The notes beneath the pieces are model-generated. The model was not told the origin of the DNA, searched no databases, and was given only the letters and a program-made list of their open reading frames with translations. Positions 43,380 through 52,625 of a stretch of 64,000 bases of DNA are shown piece by piece. The number at the start of each line of letters is the position of its first letter. The stretch's first letter is position 1. The stretch is from Chitinophagales bacterium (GTDB taxonomy: Bacteria > Bacteroidota > Bacteroidia > Chitinophagales > UBA2359): the NCBI GenBank assembly GCA_041392475.1, contig JAWKLZ010000003.1, forward strand, positions 1,261,501-1,325,500, read 5' to 3'. Made by a program: the position numbers and the translations under genes.

Positions 43380-43940
43380 TTACCTTTCCAAAAACAAAGT
43401 TAATTCTCTAAAAGCCTTTGATGCAGAAGGAGCAATGATTGACTGAGCAAATTTTTTGGAAATGAGGGCTTCAATCCAAGTAGCTTTGCGTTTTGCGCCC
43501 AAATTGTCACCAAAAAGCGCGACAGAAGGATGGTTTTCGCTTTGCAGTTGGTCAAAAATTTCGACCATGTTTTTGTCTGATTCCATTTGTTGAAGCCAAA
43601 TAGATTTCGCTTCGGCAGTAGCATGTGCCTCATTGAGGTAGGCGCAGAGTTTGATGAGTCCATCACCCGCCTGTGCTTCTATTTTTACTTCTTCCCAATC
43701 AATGATTAAATCTTTGTGTTCATCAAAAATAATAGACAAGAGATTTTCGGAGGCATTGATTTCGGAAGCTGTTTTCTTATGACCCACACCTATTTCCGTT
43801 ATTTTTCGTCCATCTTTGACCCAAAATGTTGCTTCACTGTAAAATTCTCCTTGTCTAACAATGGTTTTAAAAGAAACGCAGTCTTCAAAATATCCGAGTT
43901 CTTTTACAAGCTCATGCAACTGGTTTTTGGCATTGTACAT
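43380..43940 (-). CDS. Putative double-stranded RNA-binding domain protein
   Basis: A 186-residue protein of no recognised named family. Residues 1-70 read like a double-stranded RNA-binding motif: NAKNQLHELVKELGYFEDCV (helix 1 pattern), EFYSEATFWVKDGRKITEIG (strands) and GVGHKKTASEINASENLL. The last resembles the G.G.SKK.AK..AA..AL helix that contacts RNA, though with weaker matches. The remainder (from about residue 75) is helical, with AGDGLIKLCAYLNEAHATAE, and unknown. There is no RNase III domain, so this is a stand-alone dsRBD candidate. No signal peptide. A monocistronic gene between glyS and DUF3556. The domain call is my reading and needs a profile search. Confidence 0.5.
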   Translation of the reverse strand: MYNAKNQLHELVKELGYFEDCVSFKTIVRQGEFYSEATFWVKDGRKITEIGVGHKKTASEINASENLLSIIFDEHKDLIIDWEEVKIEAQAGDGLIKLCAYLNEAHATAEAKSIWLQQMESDKNMVEIFDQLQSENHPSVALFGDNLGAKRKATWIEALISKKFAQSIIAPSASKAFRELTLFLER

Positions 43941-44016
43941 ATTGAATGTGTTTTGTTAAATGTTTTCAAATGATGTTTAATTGGTGAAATTTATTGAAGG
44001 TTATTTTATATAATTG

Positions 44017-45699
44017 TCAATTGTTCAACGCTTTTTCTCCCCACGGCATTTTTTGTTGAAGTTCTTTTGTATTTCCAAAGCCTTTTTCAATCAACCCATC
44101 TTTGGCATCGTAGATACGGTACTCCAATTTTTGTGTGTGAAATTGTGGAGATTCTACCATAATGACCCGCAACTCACCTGAATCGTAGTTGCAGCGTTTT
44201 TGAATAGAAGCCAATACAGGTTCATGGTGTAAATGCCCATCGCCAAAATTCCATCCAACAACTTCTCCTGCAAATATTTCACCTTCAACCCATTGATAGG
44301 CATTGATATTGTCGACAGCTTTAGAAATTAATTCGTTCAACAATCGCCCTGGTAAGTGCATCAGCCGAAATGCAATCATTCTGGATAGAATAGCTTCGGC
44401 TGTTTCTCTATCATACATAAAAAGCAACTGCTTTGTCAAATCCTTTGATGTTTTAGTGATTTTTTGGTCAATACGCTCTTTCGCATCCCCTTTAAAAAGC
44501 CAAATACTGTAAGCCCAAGTACCTGCATAGTAGCGCATAGAAATCAAAAAGGAAACGTGTTTGGGAAACAAGTTTCCGACTATTGGTAAAACAATCAATA
44601 CAATCGCCAACATTGCCCCGACAATAGGTTCACTTATAAGCATAGGATTGAATTCAGTATGTCCGTAGAACAACATCCATGCACCAAATACCATAATGAT
44701 GTTCCATTCCATCGGCACGCCCATTGGAAAATTTAGGAAGATGAACAAATGGAACATAGAAATGGCGATGAGGGCATAAAAAGTGATTTGTGAATTGCCC
44801 ATAAAAGTTAGTAGTAGGAAAGGCATAGAAAACTCAACAAGTGTGCCGAAGTGCGCCAAAAAACCTGCAAATCTACTGGGGCGCAAATCATAGGGAAAGG
44901 ATCTGAAAAGTCGCTTTTTGAAGCCATCAAAAATGGAAGCATTCAGCAATACACTGTTGCTAATCATGACCGTTATTACGGAGATGAAATTGGGAGTTAA
45001 TTTGGAGAAAGCGGCCCAAAACCATATTCCAAACCAGATAATCTTCAAAGCGTGACCTGTTTCGGCTGGAAATAAAAAGCAGACAATCATGGGGTAATAA
45101 ATATCTCCTCTGGCTGCAAGGTAAACGGTTCTATCTAAAATCCCGCAAATCGGTAATAAAACAACAATTGGCAAAACAATTTCAGGTGTAATCGAAGGTG
45201 CAATGCAGACATTGACCAAAAAGCACAACAAAGTCAAATACAGTAAAGTGTCTATCCAAGTTCGGTTGTCGCTTCCAATAATAGGCACATTCGGAAAAAG
45301 GGGTACTTTTATCGTATTGGGGCGGAGAAAATAGGTAATGCCTCCAAGTATCGGAACATATCGCCCTGTCAAAGGGCCGCTTGCACCACCAAAACCAATG
45401 ACTTCAATGAGTGTGGTCCAAAAAATAAATTTGCCAAGTGCTTCCAACTCAAACCACCATGTACCAATGTCGGAAATGCTACCCAAATTTGTAGAAAAAG
45501 AACAGAACCAGAGCCATATATAAATGTAAAAGGCAATTTTTAGGAGATAGAAAATGGCTACTGCAATGGGAGAGCCATATCCTTGTATTGCCCAAGCTTG
45601 ACATACTTTTTTTGCTTTTTCTGCAAAATCAAGCTGTTTCCATTCTTGAAAATCATAAGGCAGTGGGGCAGGAGTTAGGAATTTCTCAAATAGATTCAT
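44017..45699 (-). CDS. DUF3556 multi-pass membrane protein
   Basis: A 560-residue integral membrane protein. The N-terminus (LPYDFQEWKQLDFAEKAKKV, then AWAIQGYGSPIAVAIFYLLK) matches DUF3556 (PF12077), known mainly from actinobacteria. About eight to ten hydrophobic segments follow, such as TLLYLTLLCFLVNVCIAPSI and YALIAISMFHLFIFLNFPMG. The C-terminal 130 residues are soluble (MHLPGRLLNELISKAVDNIN, GWNFGDGHLHHEPVLASIQ). Function is not known. The gene stands alone. Confidence 0.75.
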   Translation of the reverse strand: MNLFEKFLTPAPLPYDFQEWKQLDFAEKAKKVCQAWAIQGYGSPIAVAIFYLLKIAFYIYIWLWFCSFSTNLGSISDIGTWWFELEALGKFIFWTTLIEVIGFGGASGPLTGRYVPILGGITYFLRPNTIKVPLFPNVPIIGSDNRTWIDTLLYLTLLCFLVNVCIAPSITPEIVLPIVVLLPICGILDRTVYLAARGDIYYPMIVCFLFPAETGHALKIIWFGIWFWAAFSKLTPNFISVITVMISNSVLLNASIFDGFKKRLFRSFPYDLRPSRFAGFLAHFGTLVEFSMPFLLLTFMGNSQITFYALIAISMFHLFIFLNFPMGVPMEWNIIMVFGAWMLFYGHTEFNPMLISEPIVGAMLAIVLIVLPIVGNLFPKHVSFLISMRYYAGTWAYSIWLFKGDAKERIDQKITKTSKDLTKQLLFMYDRETAEAILSRMIAFRLMHLPGRLLNELISKAVDNINAYQWVEGEIFAGEVVGWNFGDGHLHHEPVLASIQKRCNYDSGELRVIMVESPQFHTQKLEYRIYDAKDGLIEKGFGNTKELQQKMPWGEKALNN

Positions 45700-45895
45700 G
45701 TTTCTGTAATTGGTTAGAATAAAAGATGTACCCTTGTTTTAGTTTAATAGGTTCAATAATAAGGAAAAAAAGAAAATGGTTGGTAGTAATGAATGAAAAT
45801 TAAAAACCAATCAAAATGGAAAGATAGTTTGATTCTCGCACTATTTGGAAAATGAAATCGGGAATTTATTCTTTGAAGGTTGCTTAGTTTTTAAT

Positions 45896-46036
45896 GGTTC
45901 TGTGACAATTTTTGTGGAAGCAATAAAGACTTCGGAAGTTTCATTTTATAAGAGGTTAATTTTTAGCGAAATAGTTTTTTGATTTTGTGAGCGGCAAACT
46001 TCCGAAGTCTCAAATCACAGATTTTGTCAAAGAACC
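45896..46036 (+). mobile_element. MITE-like element, copy C
   Basis: A 141-bp element, GGTTCTGTGACAA at the left end and TTGTCAAAGAACC at the right, with the internal AGACTTCGGAAGTTT inverted pair. It is flanked by a perfect 8-bp direct repeat TTTTTAAT (45888-45895 and 46037-46044). Nearly identical to copy B in the opposite orientation. Its right target repeat runs into TAATTTTG (46041-46048), a possible -7 promoter box for the downstream kinase gene. It occupies much of the 386-base gap between the DUF3556 and APH genes; I see nothing else there. Confidence 0.85.
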
Positions 46037-46085
46037 TTTTTAATTTTGCATATAGTTTATGGCTGAAAATTAACATAACAGAATT

Positions 46086-46976
46086 ATGCAAACCCCACTT
46101 CAAAGTACCCCTCTCCCAGAAATCAACATTACTTCAAAATTGGTTCAAGAACTCCTTGATTCCCAACACCCTGACCTCGCCCATTTACCGCTAAAACACT
46201 TAGATTCAGGTTGGGACAATACTCTCTTTCGATTGGGAAAGGAGTATATTCTTCGGATTCCGAGAAGGAAAGTGGCTGTAAAGTTGTTGAGAAAAGAACA
46301 GAAATGGCTGCCGATTTTGGCGAAACAACTGCCCATTGAAGTACCTACTCCTATACGCATAGGTATTCCCGACCAAAACTATCCGTGGCATTGGAGCATC
46401 ACCCCTTATTTTGAAGGTCAAGCGGCTGCTATTCATGCACCCAATGAAAATCAGGCAATAGTGATAGCAAATTTTCTAAAAGCATTGCATATAACCGCTC
46501 CTGAGGATGCTCCTGTGAGCTTGCTGAGAGGCGTGCCACTTGCAGTAAGGGCAGTAGATGTAGAGAGCAGACTGCAAAGATTGAAGGAAAAAACGGACAA
46601 GATTAGCCCGAAAATTGAAGAAATTTGGAAAGCTGCTTTGTCCGCACCGATTCACCACCAAAATTGTTGGATACATGGAGATTTGCATAGCCGAAATATT
46701 GTGGTTCACAATGGCAAAATTCGTGCGGTGATTGATTGGGGCGATATGACATCAGGGGATGTAGCAACTGATTTGGCTTGTTTGTGGATGCTTTTTAAGA
46801 AAAATTCTGTTCGTCAAACAGCTATTGAAGCCTATCAACCTTCACCCGATTTGTTGGCAAGAGCAAAAGGTTGGGCAGTATTTTTTGGAGCAGTTTTGTT
46901 GGAAACGGGATTGGTGGATAATCCGATTCATGCCGAGATAGGGAGGGGGATTTTTGAGAACCTTCATTTCGATTAG
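46086..46976 (+). CDS. Aminoglycoside phosphotransferase (APH) family protein
   Basis: A 296-residue protein with the APH/choline kinase fold (PF01636). Visible motifs: nucleotide-loop region LDSGWDNTLFRLGKEYILRI with the Lys in RRKVAVKLL, the catalytic loop WIHGDLHSRNIVVHNGKI (HGDxxxxN) and the metal-binding Asp of AVIDWGDMTSGDVATDLA. Such kinases phosphorylate aminoglycosides, choline, homoserine or other small alcohols. The sequence does not decide the substrate, and resistance should not be assumed. It overlaps the convergent fdhD gene by 4 bases. The upstream region holds MITE copy C. Confidence 0.85.
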   Translation: MQTPLQSTPLPEINITSKLVQELLDSQHPDLAHLPLKHLDSGWDNTLFRLGKEYILRIPRRKVAVKLLRKEQKWLPILAKQLPIEVPTPIRIGIPDQNYPWHWSITPYFEGQAAAIHAPNENQAIVIANFLKALHITAPEDAPVSLLRGVPLAVRAVDVESRLQRLKEKTDKISPKIEEIWKAALSAPIHHQNCWIHGDLHSRNIVVHNGKIRAVIDWGDMTSGDVATDLACLWMLFKKNSVRQTAIEAYQPSPDLLARAKGWAVFFGAVLLETGLVDNPIHAEIGRGIFENLHFD

Positions 46977-47824
46977 TCCACTTCAATTCTTTCAAAGCCC
47001 GTGTAAACATTGAACTGCTTATTCCGTAAAAAACCAATCAAGGTCATGTTGTATGTTTCTGCCAATTCAACTGCCAAACTTGAAGGTGCGCCAACGGCAG
47101 CTAAAATGGGAATTCCCGCCATCAATGCCTTCTGAATCAATTCAAAACTTGCCCTTCCGCTTACCAACACGATGCAATTCTTCAAAGGCAAACGGCGTTC
47201 TTGCAGAGATTTTCCAATCAATTTGTCCAAGGCATTGTGCCGCCCAACGTCTTCGCACAAGCACAATAAATTTCCCAAAGCATCAAACAGTGCCGCTGCG
47301 TGAATACCGCCTGTATCATCAAATAAATTTTGCTGTTGTCGAAGTTTATGGGGGAGTTGGTGAATAAGTTTTGCTGCAATTTTTGGGGTATTGGGAGAGA
47401 GGTAATAACACATATGACTTTGCACTAATTCAATGGAAGTTTTACCACAAACGCCACAACTTGAAGTGGTGTAAAAATGTCTGTCGAGTTGTTCGATGGC
47501 GACTTTTACGCTAGTCTGCAATTCTACCACTACTACATTTCCCTGCAAATCTTCCGTTTGAGCATTGTCGCCATACCTGATTTGAAGTATATCGTTATAA
47601 CTGGAAAGAATACCTTCTGCAAACAAAAAACCGATGGCTAATTGAAAATCCAACACAGGCGTTCGCATTGTCACCGAAATGCTTTGCCTTATTCGCTTGC
47701 CTTTGTTAGTCCAGACCAATTGAATTTCAAGAGGAGATTCTACTGCCAAACTATCGTTGATTTCAATGGCTTTTGAACCGTTAACTTTGAGAATTTTGTG
47801 TTTAGATATGGAGGGAAGATGCAT
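46973..47824 (-). CDS. fdhD: Formate dehydrogenase accessory sulfurtransferase FdhD
   Basis: About 283 residues. FdhD transfers sulfur from the cysteine desulfurase IscS to the molybdenum cofactor of formate dehydrogenases. The sulfur-carrying motif SSCGVCGKTSIEL is intact. Other blocks: PLEIQLVWTNKGKRIRQSIS, RTPVLDFQLAIGFLFAEGIL, GGIHAAALFDALGNLLCLCE and EDVGRHNALDKLIGKSL, then LVSGRASFELIQKALMAGIP. I chose ATG 47824 (MHLPSISKHKIL); an upstream in-frame ATG at 47908 would read through the dnaK terminator. No formate dehydrogenase is in this window. Confidence 0.92.
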   Translation of the reverse strand: MHLPSISKHKILKVNGSKAIEINDSLAVESPLEIQLVWTNKGKRIRQSISVTMRTPVLDFQLAIGFLFAEGILSSYNDILQIRYGDNAQTEDLQGNVVVVELQTSVKVAIEQLDRHFYTTSSCGVCGKTSIELVQSHMCYYLSPNTPKIAAKLIHQLPHKLRQQQNLFDDTGGIHAAALFDALGNLLCLCEDVGRHNALDKLIGKSLQERRLPLKNCIVLVSGRASFELIQKALMAGIPILAAVGAPSSLAVELAETYNMTLIGFLRNKQFNVYTGFERIEVD

Positions 47825-47892
47825 TTTTTTTGTGTTGGGGTTTTGAAGTGTTGATTGTGTTGGAGTTTTGGCTGATCTGTTGTGAAAAACAA

Positions 47893-47923
47893 AACCCCCT
47901 AACCTCAAAAAAGTTAGGGGGTT
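47893..47923 (-). terminator. Terminator of dnaK
   Basis: Perfect 11-bp stem AACCCCCTAAC / GTTAGGGGGTT with a T-tract on the minus strand, 49 bases past the dnaK stop. Confidence 0.85.
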
Positions 47924-47971
47924 GAATTATATTTTCAACAAATTATCAGGCACCAATCTAATAGTCACCAA

Positions 47972-49894
47972 TTACTTGTTATTCGTTTCGTCAATCACCT
48001 CTTCAAACTCTACATCTTGCACGTCATCTGCACCAGCGTTGGCTTGTGGGTCAGGACCTGCTTCTGGATTGCCATTGGGTTGTCCTTGCGCCTGTTGAGC
48101 TTGATAAATCTCAGCAGAAGCCGCTTGCCATGCCGCATTCAATGCTTCAATAGCTTTGTCTATTCCGCTAATATCCTGTGTTTTGTGCGCTGTTTTCAGT
48201 TGCTCCAAAGCAGCTTCGATATTCTCACGATTGCCAGCAGAAATTTTGTCGCCAAATTCGTTGAGTTGTTTTTCAGTATTGAAAACCATAGAATCCGCAG
48301 CGTTGAGTTTTTCTACTTTCTCACGTTCTTTTTTATCAGACTCTTCATTGGCTTTCGCTTCTGCTTTCATTTTTTCGATTTCGTCTTTCGACAAACCTGT
48401 TCCTGCTTCGATGCGGATACTTTGTTCTTTATTGGTGCCTTTGTCTTTGGCTCTTACACTCAAAATACCGTTGGCATCAATATCGAAAGTCACTTCAATT
48501 TGAGGCATACCTCGCTGTGCAGGTGGAATACCGTCTAAGTGAAAACGACCAATTTCACGGTTGTCTTTTGCCATTGGGCGTTCTCCTTGAAGCACTCTTA
48601 TTTCTACAGAAGGTTGATTGTCTGATGCTGTAGAGAATACTTCTGACTTTTGAGAAGGAATCGTAGTATTAGATTCAATCAATTTGGTCATAATGCCACC
48701 GTAGGTTTCGATACCCAGAGAAAGTGGTGTAACGTCCAACAACAACACATCTTTCACATCACCTGATAAAACACCTCCTTGGATAGATGCGCCTATTGCC
48801 ACTACCTCATCAGGATTTACTCCTTTAGATGGTTTTTTGCCGAAAAATTCTTCAACAACTTCTTGAATTTTAGGGATTCGAGTAGAACCACCTACCAAGA
48901 TAACTTCGTCAATATCGTTTTTGGTATAACCTGCATCTTTCAAAGCCAAGCGACAAGGTTCAAGGGTTGCTTGTACCAAATCATCCACCAATTGTTCAAA
49001 TTTTGCACGAGTCAATTTGCGAACCAAGTGCTTAGGAATACCATCTACTGCGGTAATATAAGGCAAGTTGATTTCTGATTCAGCAGAACTAGACAATTCA
49101 ATTTTGGCTTTTTCTGATGCTTCTTTCAACCTTTGAAGTGCCATTGGGTCTTTGCGTAGGTCAATGCCTTCTTCTGATTGAAATTCGGCTGCCAACCAGT
49201 CCATAATTTTGCGGTCAAAGTCATCGCCTCCCAAGTGTGTGTCACCGTTGGTAGATTTTACTTCAAAAACGCCATCGCCCAATTCAAGGACAGATACATC
49301 AAATGTACCACCACCTAAGTCATAAACTGCAATTCTCTGTTCTTTGTCACGTTTGTCCAAACCATAAGCCAAAGCTGCTGCTGTTGGCTCGTTGATGATT
49401 CGACGCACTTTCAAACCTGCAATTTCACCAGCTTCTTTTGTTGCTTGTCTTTGAGAATCATTGAAGTAAGCAGGAACTGTGATTACCGCTTCGGTCACTT
49501 CTGTTCCCAAATAATCTTCTGCTGTTTTTTTCATTTTCTGCAATACGATTGCAGAAAGTTCTTGAGGCGTATAAAGTTTGCCGTCAATATCTACTCGTAC
49601 TGTATCGTTGTCACCTCTTACCACATTGTAAGATACATTGCTGATCTCATTGCCCAGTTCATTGTAGCGCATTCCCATGAATCGCTTGATAGACATGATG
49701 GTATTTTGAGGATTGGTAATTGCCTGACGTTTAGCAGGATCACCTACTTTTCTTTCTCCGCTTTTTAGAAAAGCGATAATAGATGGAGTCGTACGTTTAC
49801 CTTCGCTGTTAGGGATAACGGTAGGTTCATTACCTTCCATTACTGCTACACAAGAGTTGGTTGTACCTAAGTCAATTCCAATAATCTTTCCCAT
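47972..49894 (-). CDS. dnaK: Molecular chaperone DnaK (Hsp70)
   Basis: A 640-residue Hsp70. The N-terminal ATPase domain opens IGIDLGTTNSCVAVMEGNEP; phosphate loops are AVYDLGGGTFDVSVLELGDG and EVILVGGSTRIPKIQEVVEE. The linker DVLLLDVTPLSLGIET precedes the substrate-binding domain (TTIPSQKSEVFSTASDNQPS), and the helical lid ends in a Gly/Asn/Gln-rich tail with the acidic DVQDVEFEEV. It binds exposed hydrophobic stretches of unfolded proteins with DnaJ and GrpE. grpE and dnaJ are not adjacent, so it is monocistronic here. No CIRCE-type inverted repeat was seen upstream. Confidence 0.98.
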   Translation of the reverse strand: MGKIIGIDLGTTNSCVAVMEGNEPTVIPNSEGKRTTPSIIAFLKSGERKVGDPAKRQAITNPQNTIMSIKRFMGMRYNELGNEISNVSYNVVRGDNDTVRVDIDGKLYTPQELSAIVLQKMKKTAEDYLGTEVTEAVITVPAYFNDSQRQATKEAGEIAGLKVRRIINEPTAAALAYGLDKRDKEQRIAVYDLGGGTFDVSVLELGDGVFEVKSTNGDTHLGGDDFDRKIMDWLAAEFQSEEGIDLRKDPMALQRLKEASEKAKIELSSSAESEINLPYITAVDGIPKHLVRKLTRAKFEQLVDDLVQATLEPCRLALKDAGYTKNDIDEVILVGGSTRIPKIQEVVEEFFGKKPSKGVNPDEVVAIGASIQGGVLSGDVKDVLLLDVTPLSLGIETYGGIMTKLIESNTTIPSQKSEVFSTASDNQPSVEIRVLQGERPMAKDNREIGRFHLDGIPPAQRGMPQIEVTFDIDANGILSVRAKDKGTNKEQSIRIEAGTGLSKDEIEKMKAEAKANEESDKKEREKVEKLNAADSMVFNTEKQLNEFGDKISAGNRENIEAALEQLKTAHKTQDISGIDKAIEALNAAWQAASAEIYQAQQAQGQPNGNPEAGPDPQANAGADDVQDVEFEEVIDETNNK

Positions 49895-50128
49895 ATTAAA
49901 TGCTTATTTATGCTGTATTTTTGTTAATAGTTATATTCAGTCTTCATTAGTCAATACTTGTGCCAAGTGGTTGTCTGCAATAAAAAGCTGTAATTATGAC
50001 AAAAAAACTGCAAAAATGTGTCTAATAAGATTTTAGAGGTGTCAAAAAGGCAGTTTTTTGTATTGAAGTTTTGAGGTGTTGGAGTTTTGATTGGTATTGG
50101 TTTCCGCATTGATTGTTTATATTACTTA

Positions 50129-50209
50129 AACCCACCCCTTACCCCTCCCAAGAGGGGAATTTCCCACTTGGTACAAGTATTCCCCTCCTTGGAGGGGCAG
50201 GGGTGGGTT
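50129..50209. repeat. REP-like palindromic element (G/C-rich)
   Basis: An imperfect palindrome in the 433-base gap between dnaK and the WG-repeat gene. The left arm starts AACCCACCCCTTACCCCTCC and the right arm ends GGGGCAGGGGTGGGTT; inner arms pair around AAGAGGGGAA and TTCCCCTCC. Its G/C richness contrasts with the AT-rich surroundings. Elements of this kind are scattered in intergenic DNA of many Bacteroidota. The rest of the gap holds only G/T-rich words and the terminator below. Confidence 0.6.
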
Positions 50210-50256
50210 GCGATTTATTCCTTTTTAATGTGAAGACCTATAACTGATGAAAAAAC

Positions 50257-50294
50257 AAACGCCACGATTTAGATATTTCTAAATCGTGGCGTTT
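50257..50294 (-). terminator. Terminator of the WG-repeat gene
   Basis: Perfect 17-bp stem, AAACGCCACGATTTAGA (50257-50273) with its complement (50278-50294), 4-base loop; located just past the stop of the minus-strand gene, with an A/T-rich flank. Confidence 0.85.
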
Positions 50295-50327
50295 TGAATT
50301 ATTGAATGATATTGAGAATTGAAGTAA

Positions 50328-52625
50328 TTACTTGCTTTTGAAGGTAGAAGCTTCTACTCGCCATACTACTTCACCGGTACGGTTGATGTAAGCCATTCTG
50401 CTTTCAACGGTTACTTTTGCCAAGCCATTATTGAAATCTTCGACTTCTTTAAATTGTGGTTCGATAAGCATATTGCCTTCTTGGTCAATAAATCCCCATT
50501 TGCCATCTACACTTATTGCAGCCATTCCTTCATTAAATGGACGGGCAGCTTCGTATTGAGGCATGATGGCGAGTGTTCCTTTGGCATCTACATAACCAAA
50601 CTTACTACCAACTGATACGCACGCTAATCCTTCTTGAAATGGAGTGACATTGTTGAATTGAGGAGCAGAAATCATGGTGCCTTCTTTGTCAATGAATCCC
50701 CATTTATTGTACTGTTTGAAGGGAGCAAAACCATTTTTGAAGTTACCCACTTCATCAAATTGGGCTTCAATAGCTATTTTACCTGTTTCGTCTATAAAAC
50801 CCCACAAATTATTTTGTTGAATTTTTCCTAAACCCTCATTGAATTTTCGAGGAAGTGACTGAATGTTGTTTAATTCTATGACTTCTCCTTTGGGATACAA
50901 CAAGAAATTAGAACTACCTTTTTGAGCAGTTGTAACACCATTGGCAAAAGAGTTGGCATAATCGTAAACAGGTCTAAATACCCACTGACCTTTTTTACCG
51001 ATAAAACCGAATTTATTGTTTTCTTTCACCAAAGCCAAACCGTTAGAAAAACCTCTAACTTGCTCAAATTTTGGTTCGATAACCATCTTTCCACTTTGAT
51101 TCACAAATCCCCACAAGTTGTCGACCCGTACAGCTTCTAAGCCTTCATCAAACAAACGGCCTGTTGGTGGAAAAACATCGTCGTATGGTCCAATAACAGT
51201 AGCATCTTTTCCTACAAAGTATTTTTTTCCTTTTTCAGTAGCAACTGCACAGCCCTCACTGCAAATATAAGTATCAGAGAATCTGGGATTTAATAATGTA
51301 TTTCCTTTTGCATCCAAAACACCCCATTTATTTTCTTGTTTGACCCACATGATTCCTCCGTCAAAAGACTTAACTTCAGAAAATTCAGGCTTTACGACCA
51401 TTTTTCCAGAAGCATCCATATAACCCCATTTCACAGGAACACCTACTTTGGCCCAACCTTCTGAGAACTCGCCATTTTCTTGGTAGTAAGAAGTCAAGAA
51501 CCATTCTCCTGCTGGGTTGATATAGCCTCTTTTGTCTCCTTTTCTTACACTTGCCAATCCGTCAGCAAATGCACTTACTTCGTCAAACTGTGGAGGAATG
51601 ACAAAGTCTCCTTTTTTGTCAATAAATCCCCATTTATTGCCCAATGCAACAGCTGCCATTCCTTCAACGAATGTATAAATCGGTTTGTCAAGACTGGTAT
51701 TAGGAGAGATACAAAGACCTGTTAGACAAGCAGCAGCATTGTCGTAGGCATCACTACAGATTTGTCTAAATTGAGGCTCAATAACGGTATTTCCTTTTTC
51801 GTCAATGAAACCATACGTACACATATTGTCTTGTGTGGTAATGACCAATGCTAATCCATCAGAAAAAGGTTTAGCGTAGTTGTAGTCTGGTTTGATGGTC
51901 CATTCACCAGTTGTGTTGATAAATCCGTACTTACCATTGTATTTTATACAAGCCAAACCTTGCGAAAAATCATCTGCAGTACTGAATTCAAATTTAGGCT
52001 TTACGACAAAGACTCCTGCTCTGTTAATGTATCCACTAAACTCTTCTACTACGCTTTTGACCTTTGCCAAACCATCTTTGAAGGAAGATACCATTTCGTA
52101 TTGAGGTTCAATAACGTAGTTTCCTTGACGGTCGATAAAACCCCATTTTTCATTGACTTTCACTGCTGACAATCCTTCTGAGAAAGGTAAGGCGTAATCG
52201 TACTTAGCTTCAATAATCAATTTACCTGTACGGTCAATAAAACCCTGCTTGCCGTTCAAGCCAATGTTGGCTACACCTTCTGTAAATTTGTCAGCCCATT
52301 GGTAGTCCAATGGAATAACTAGTTTTCCGTAAGTGTCGATAAAGCCATATTTACCATTTACTTTGATAACAGCCAAACCTTCACTAAAAGGGAAAACATT
52401 TTCTACTTTTAAGTCTATTTTTTCTTTGGTGTCTTTTTGGACAAAGCTGTAGCTAGCTTCTTGTTTGACGGGAAATAAAGCAATGGCCTTATTTGCGGTA
52501 GCAGTAGTGGCTTGTGAAACTTCCGTGTTGCTGAGGGCTACTTCCTCATCATCTTCTTGGGCAACACAAAACAAAGAACTAAAAATTAAGCACAGAAAAG
52601 GTAAATATCTGGTAATTTTCTCCAT
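50328..52625 (-). CDS. Secreted WG-repeat protein
   Basis: A 765-residue exported protein. The signal peptide ends LFCVAQ and is followed by an acidic linker. From about residue 65 to the end it is an array of WG repeats (PF14903): about 17 clear and two degenerate units of 35-45 residues of the type GFIDRQGNYVIEPQYEMVSS then F..GLAKVK. Examples are GKYGFIDTYGKLVIPLDYQW and GKWGFIDQEGNMLIEPQFKE. Repeat 6 carries an insertion with four Cys-containing segments (CSDAYDNAAACLTGLCISPN). No T9SS domain is present. WG repeats probably form a beta-rich binding scaffold; function unknown. It has its own perfect terminator hairpin. Confidence 0.85.
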   Translation of the reverse strand: MEKITRYLPFLCLIFSSLFCVAQEDDEEVALSNTEVSQATTATANKAIALFPVKQEASYSFVQKDTKEKIDLKVENVFPFSEGLAVIKVNGKYGFIDTYGKLVIPLDYQWADKFTEGVANIGLNGKQGFIDRTGKLIIEAKYDYALPFSEGLSAVKVNEKWGFIDRQGNYVIEPQYEMVSSFKDGLAKVKSVVEEFSGYINRAGVFVVKPKFEFSTADDFSQGLACIKYNGKYGFINTTGEWTIKPDYNYAKPFSDGLALVITTQDNMCTYGFIDEKGNTVIEPQFRQICSDAYDNAAACLTGLCISPNTSLDKPIYTFVEGMAAVALGNKWGFIDKKGDFVIPPQFDEVSAFADGLASVRKGDKRGYINPAGEWFLTSYYQENGEFSEGWAKVGVPVKWGYMDASGKMVVKPEFSEVKSFDGGIMWVKQENKWGVLDAKGNTLLNPRFSDTYICSEGCAVATEKGKKYFVGKDATVIGPYDDVFPPTGRLFDEGLEAVRVDNLWGFVNQSGKMVIEPKFEQVRGFSNGLALVKENNKFGFIGKKGQWVFRPVYDYANSFANGVTTAQKGSSNFLLYPKGEVIELNNIQSLPRKFNEGLGKIQQNNLWGFIDETGKIAIEAQFDEVGNFKNGFAPFKQYNKWGFIDKEGTMISAPQFNNVTPFQEGLACVSVGSKFGYVDAKGTLAIMPQYEAARPFNEGMAAISVDGKWGFIDQEGNMLIEPQFKEVEDFNNGLAKVTVESRMAYINRTGEVVWRVEASTFKSK

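Noticed and set aside
46086..46976. Aminoglycoside resistance gene
   Set aside because: The APH fold is clear, but the family covers many substrates and no resistance-specific signature is visible, so only the family was named.
46973..47824. Formate dehydrogenase operon
   Set aside because: Only fdhD is present; neither catalytic nor iron-sulfur subunits occur in the window.
48017..48538. 173-codon plus-strand frame opposite dnaK
   Set aside because: Antisense shadow of a highly conserved gene; Cys/Phe/Ser-rich, typical of the complement of DnaK codons.
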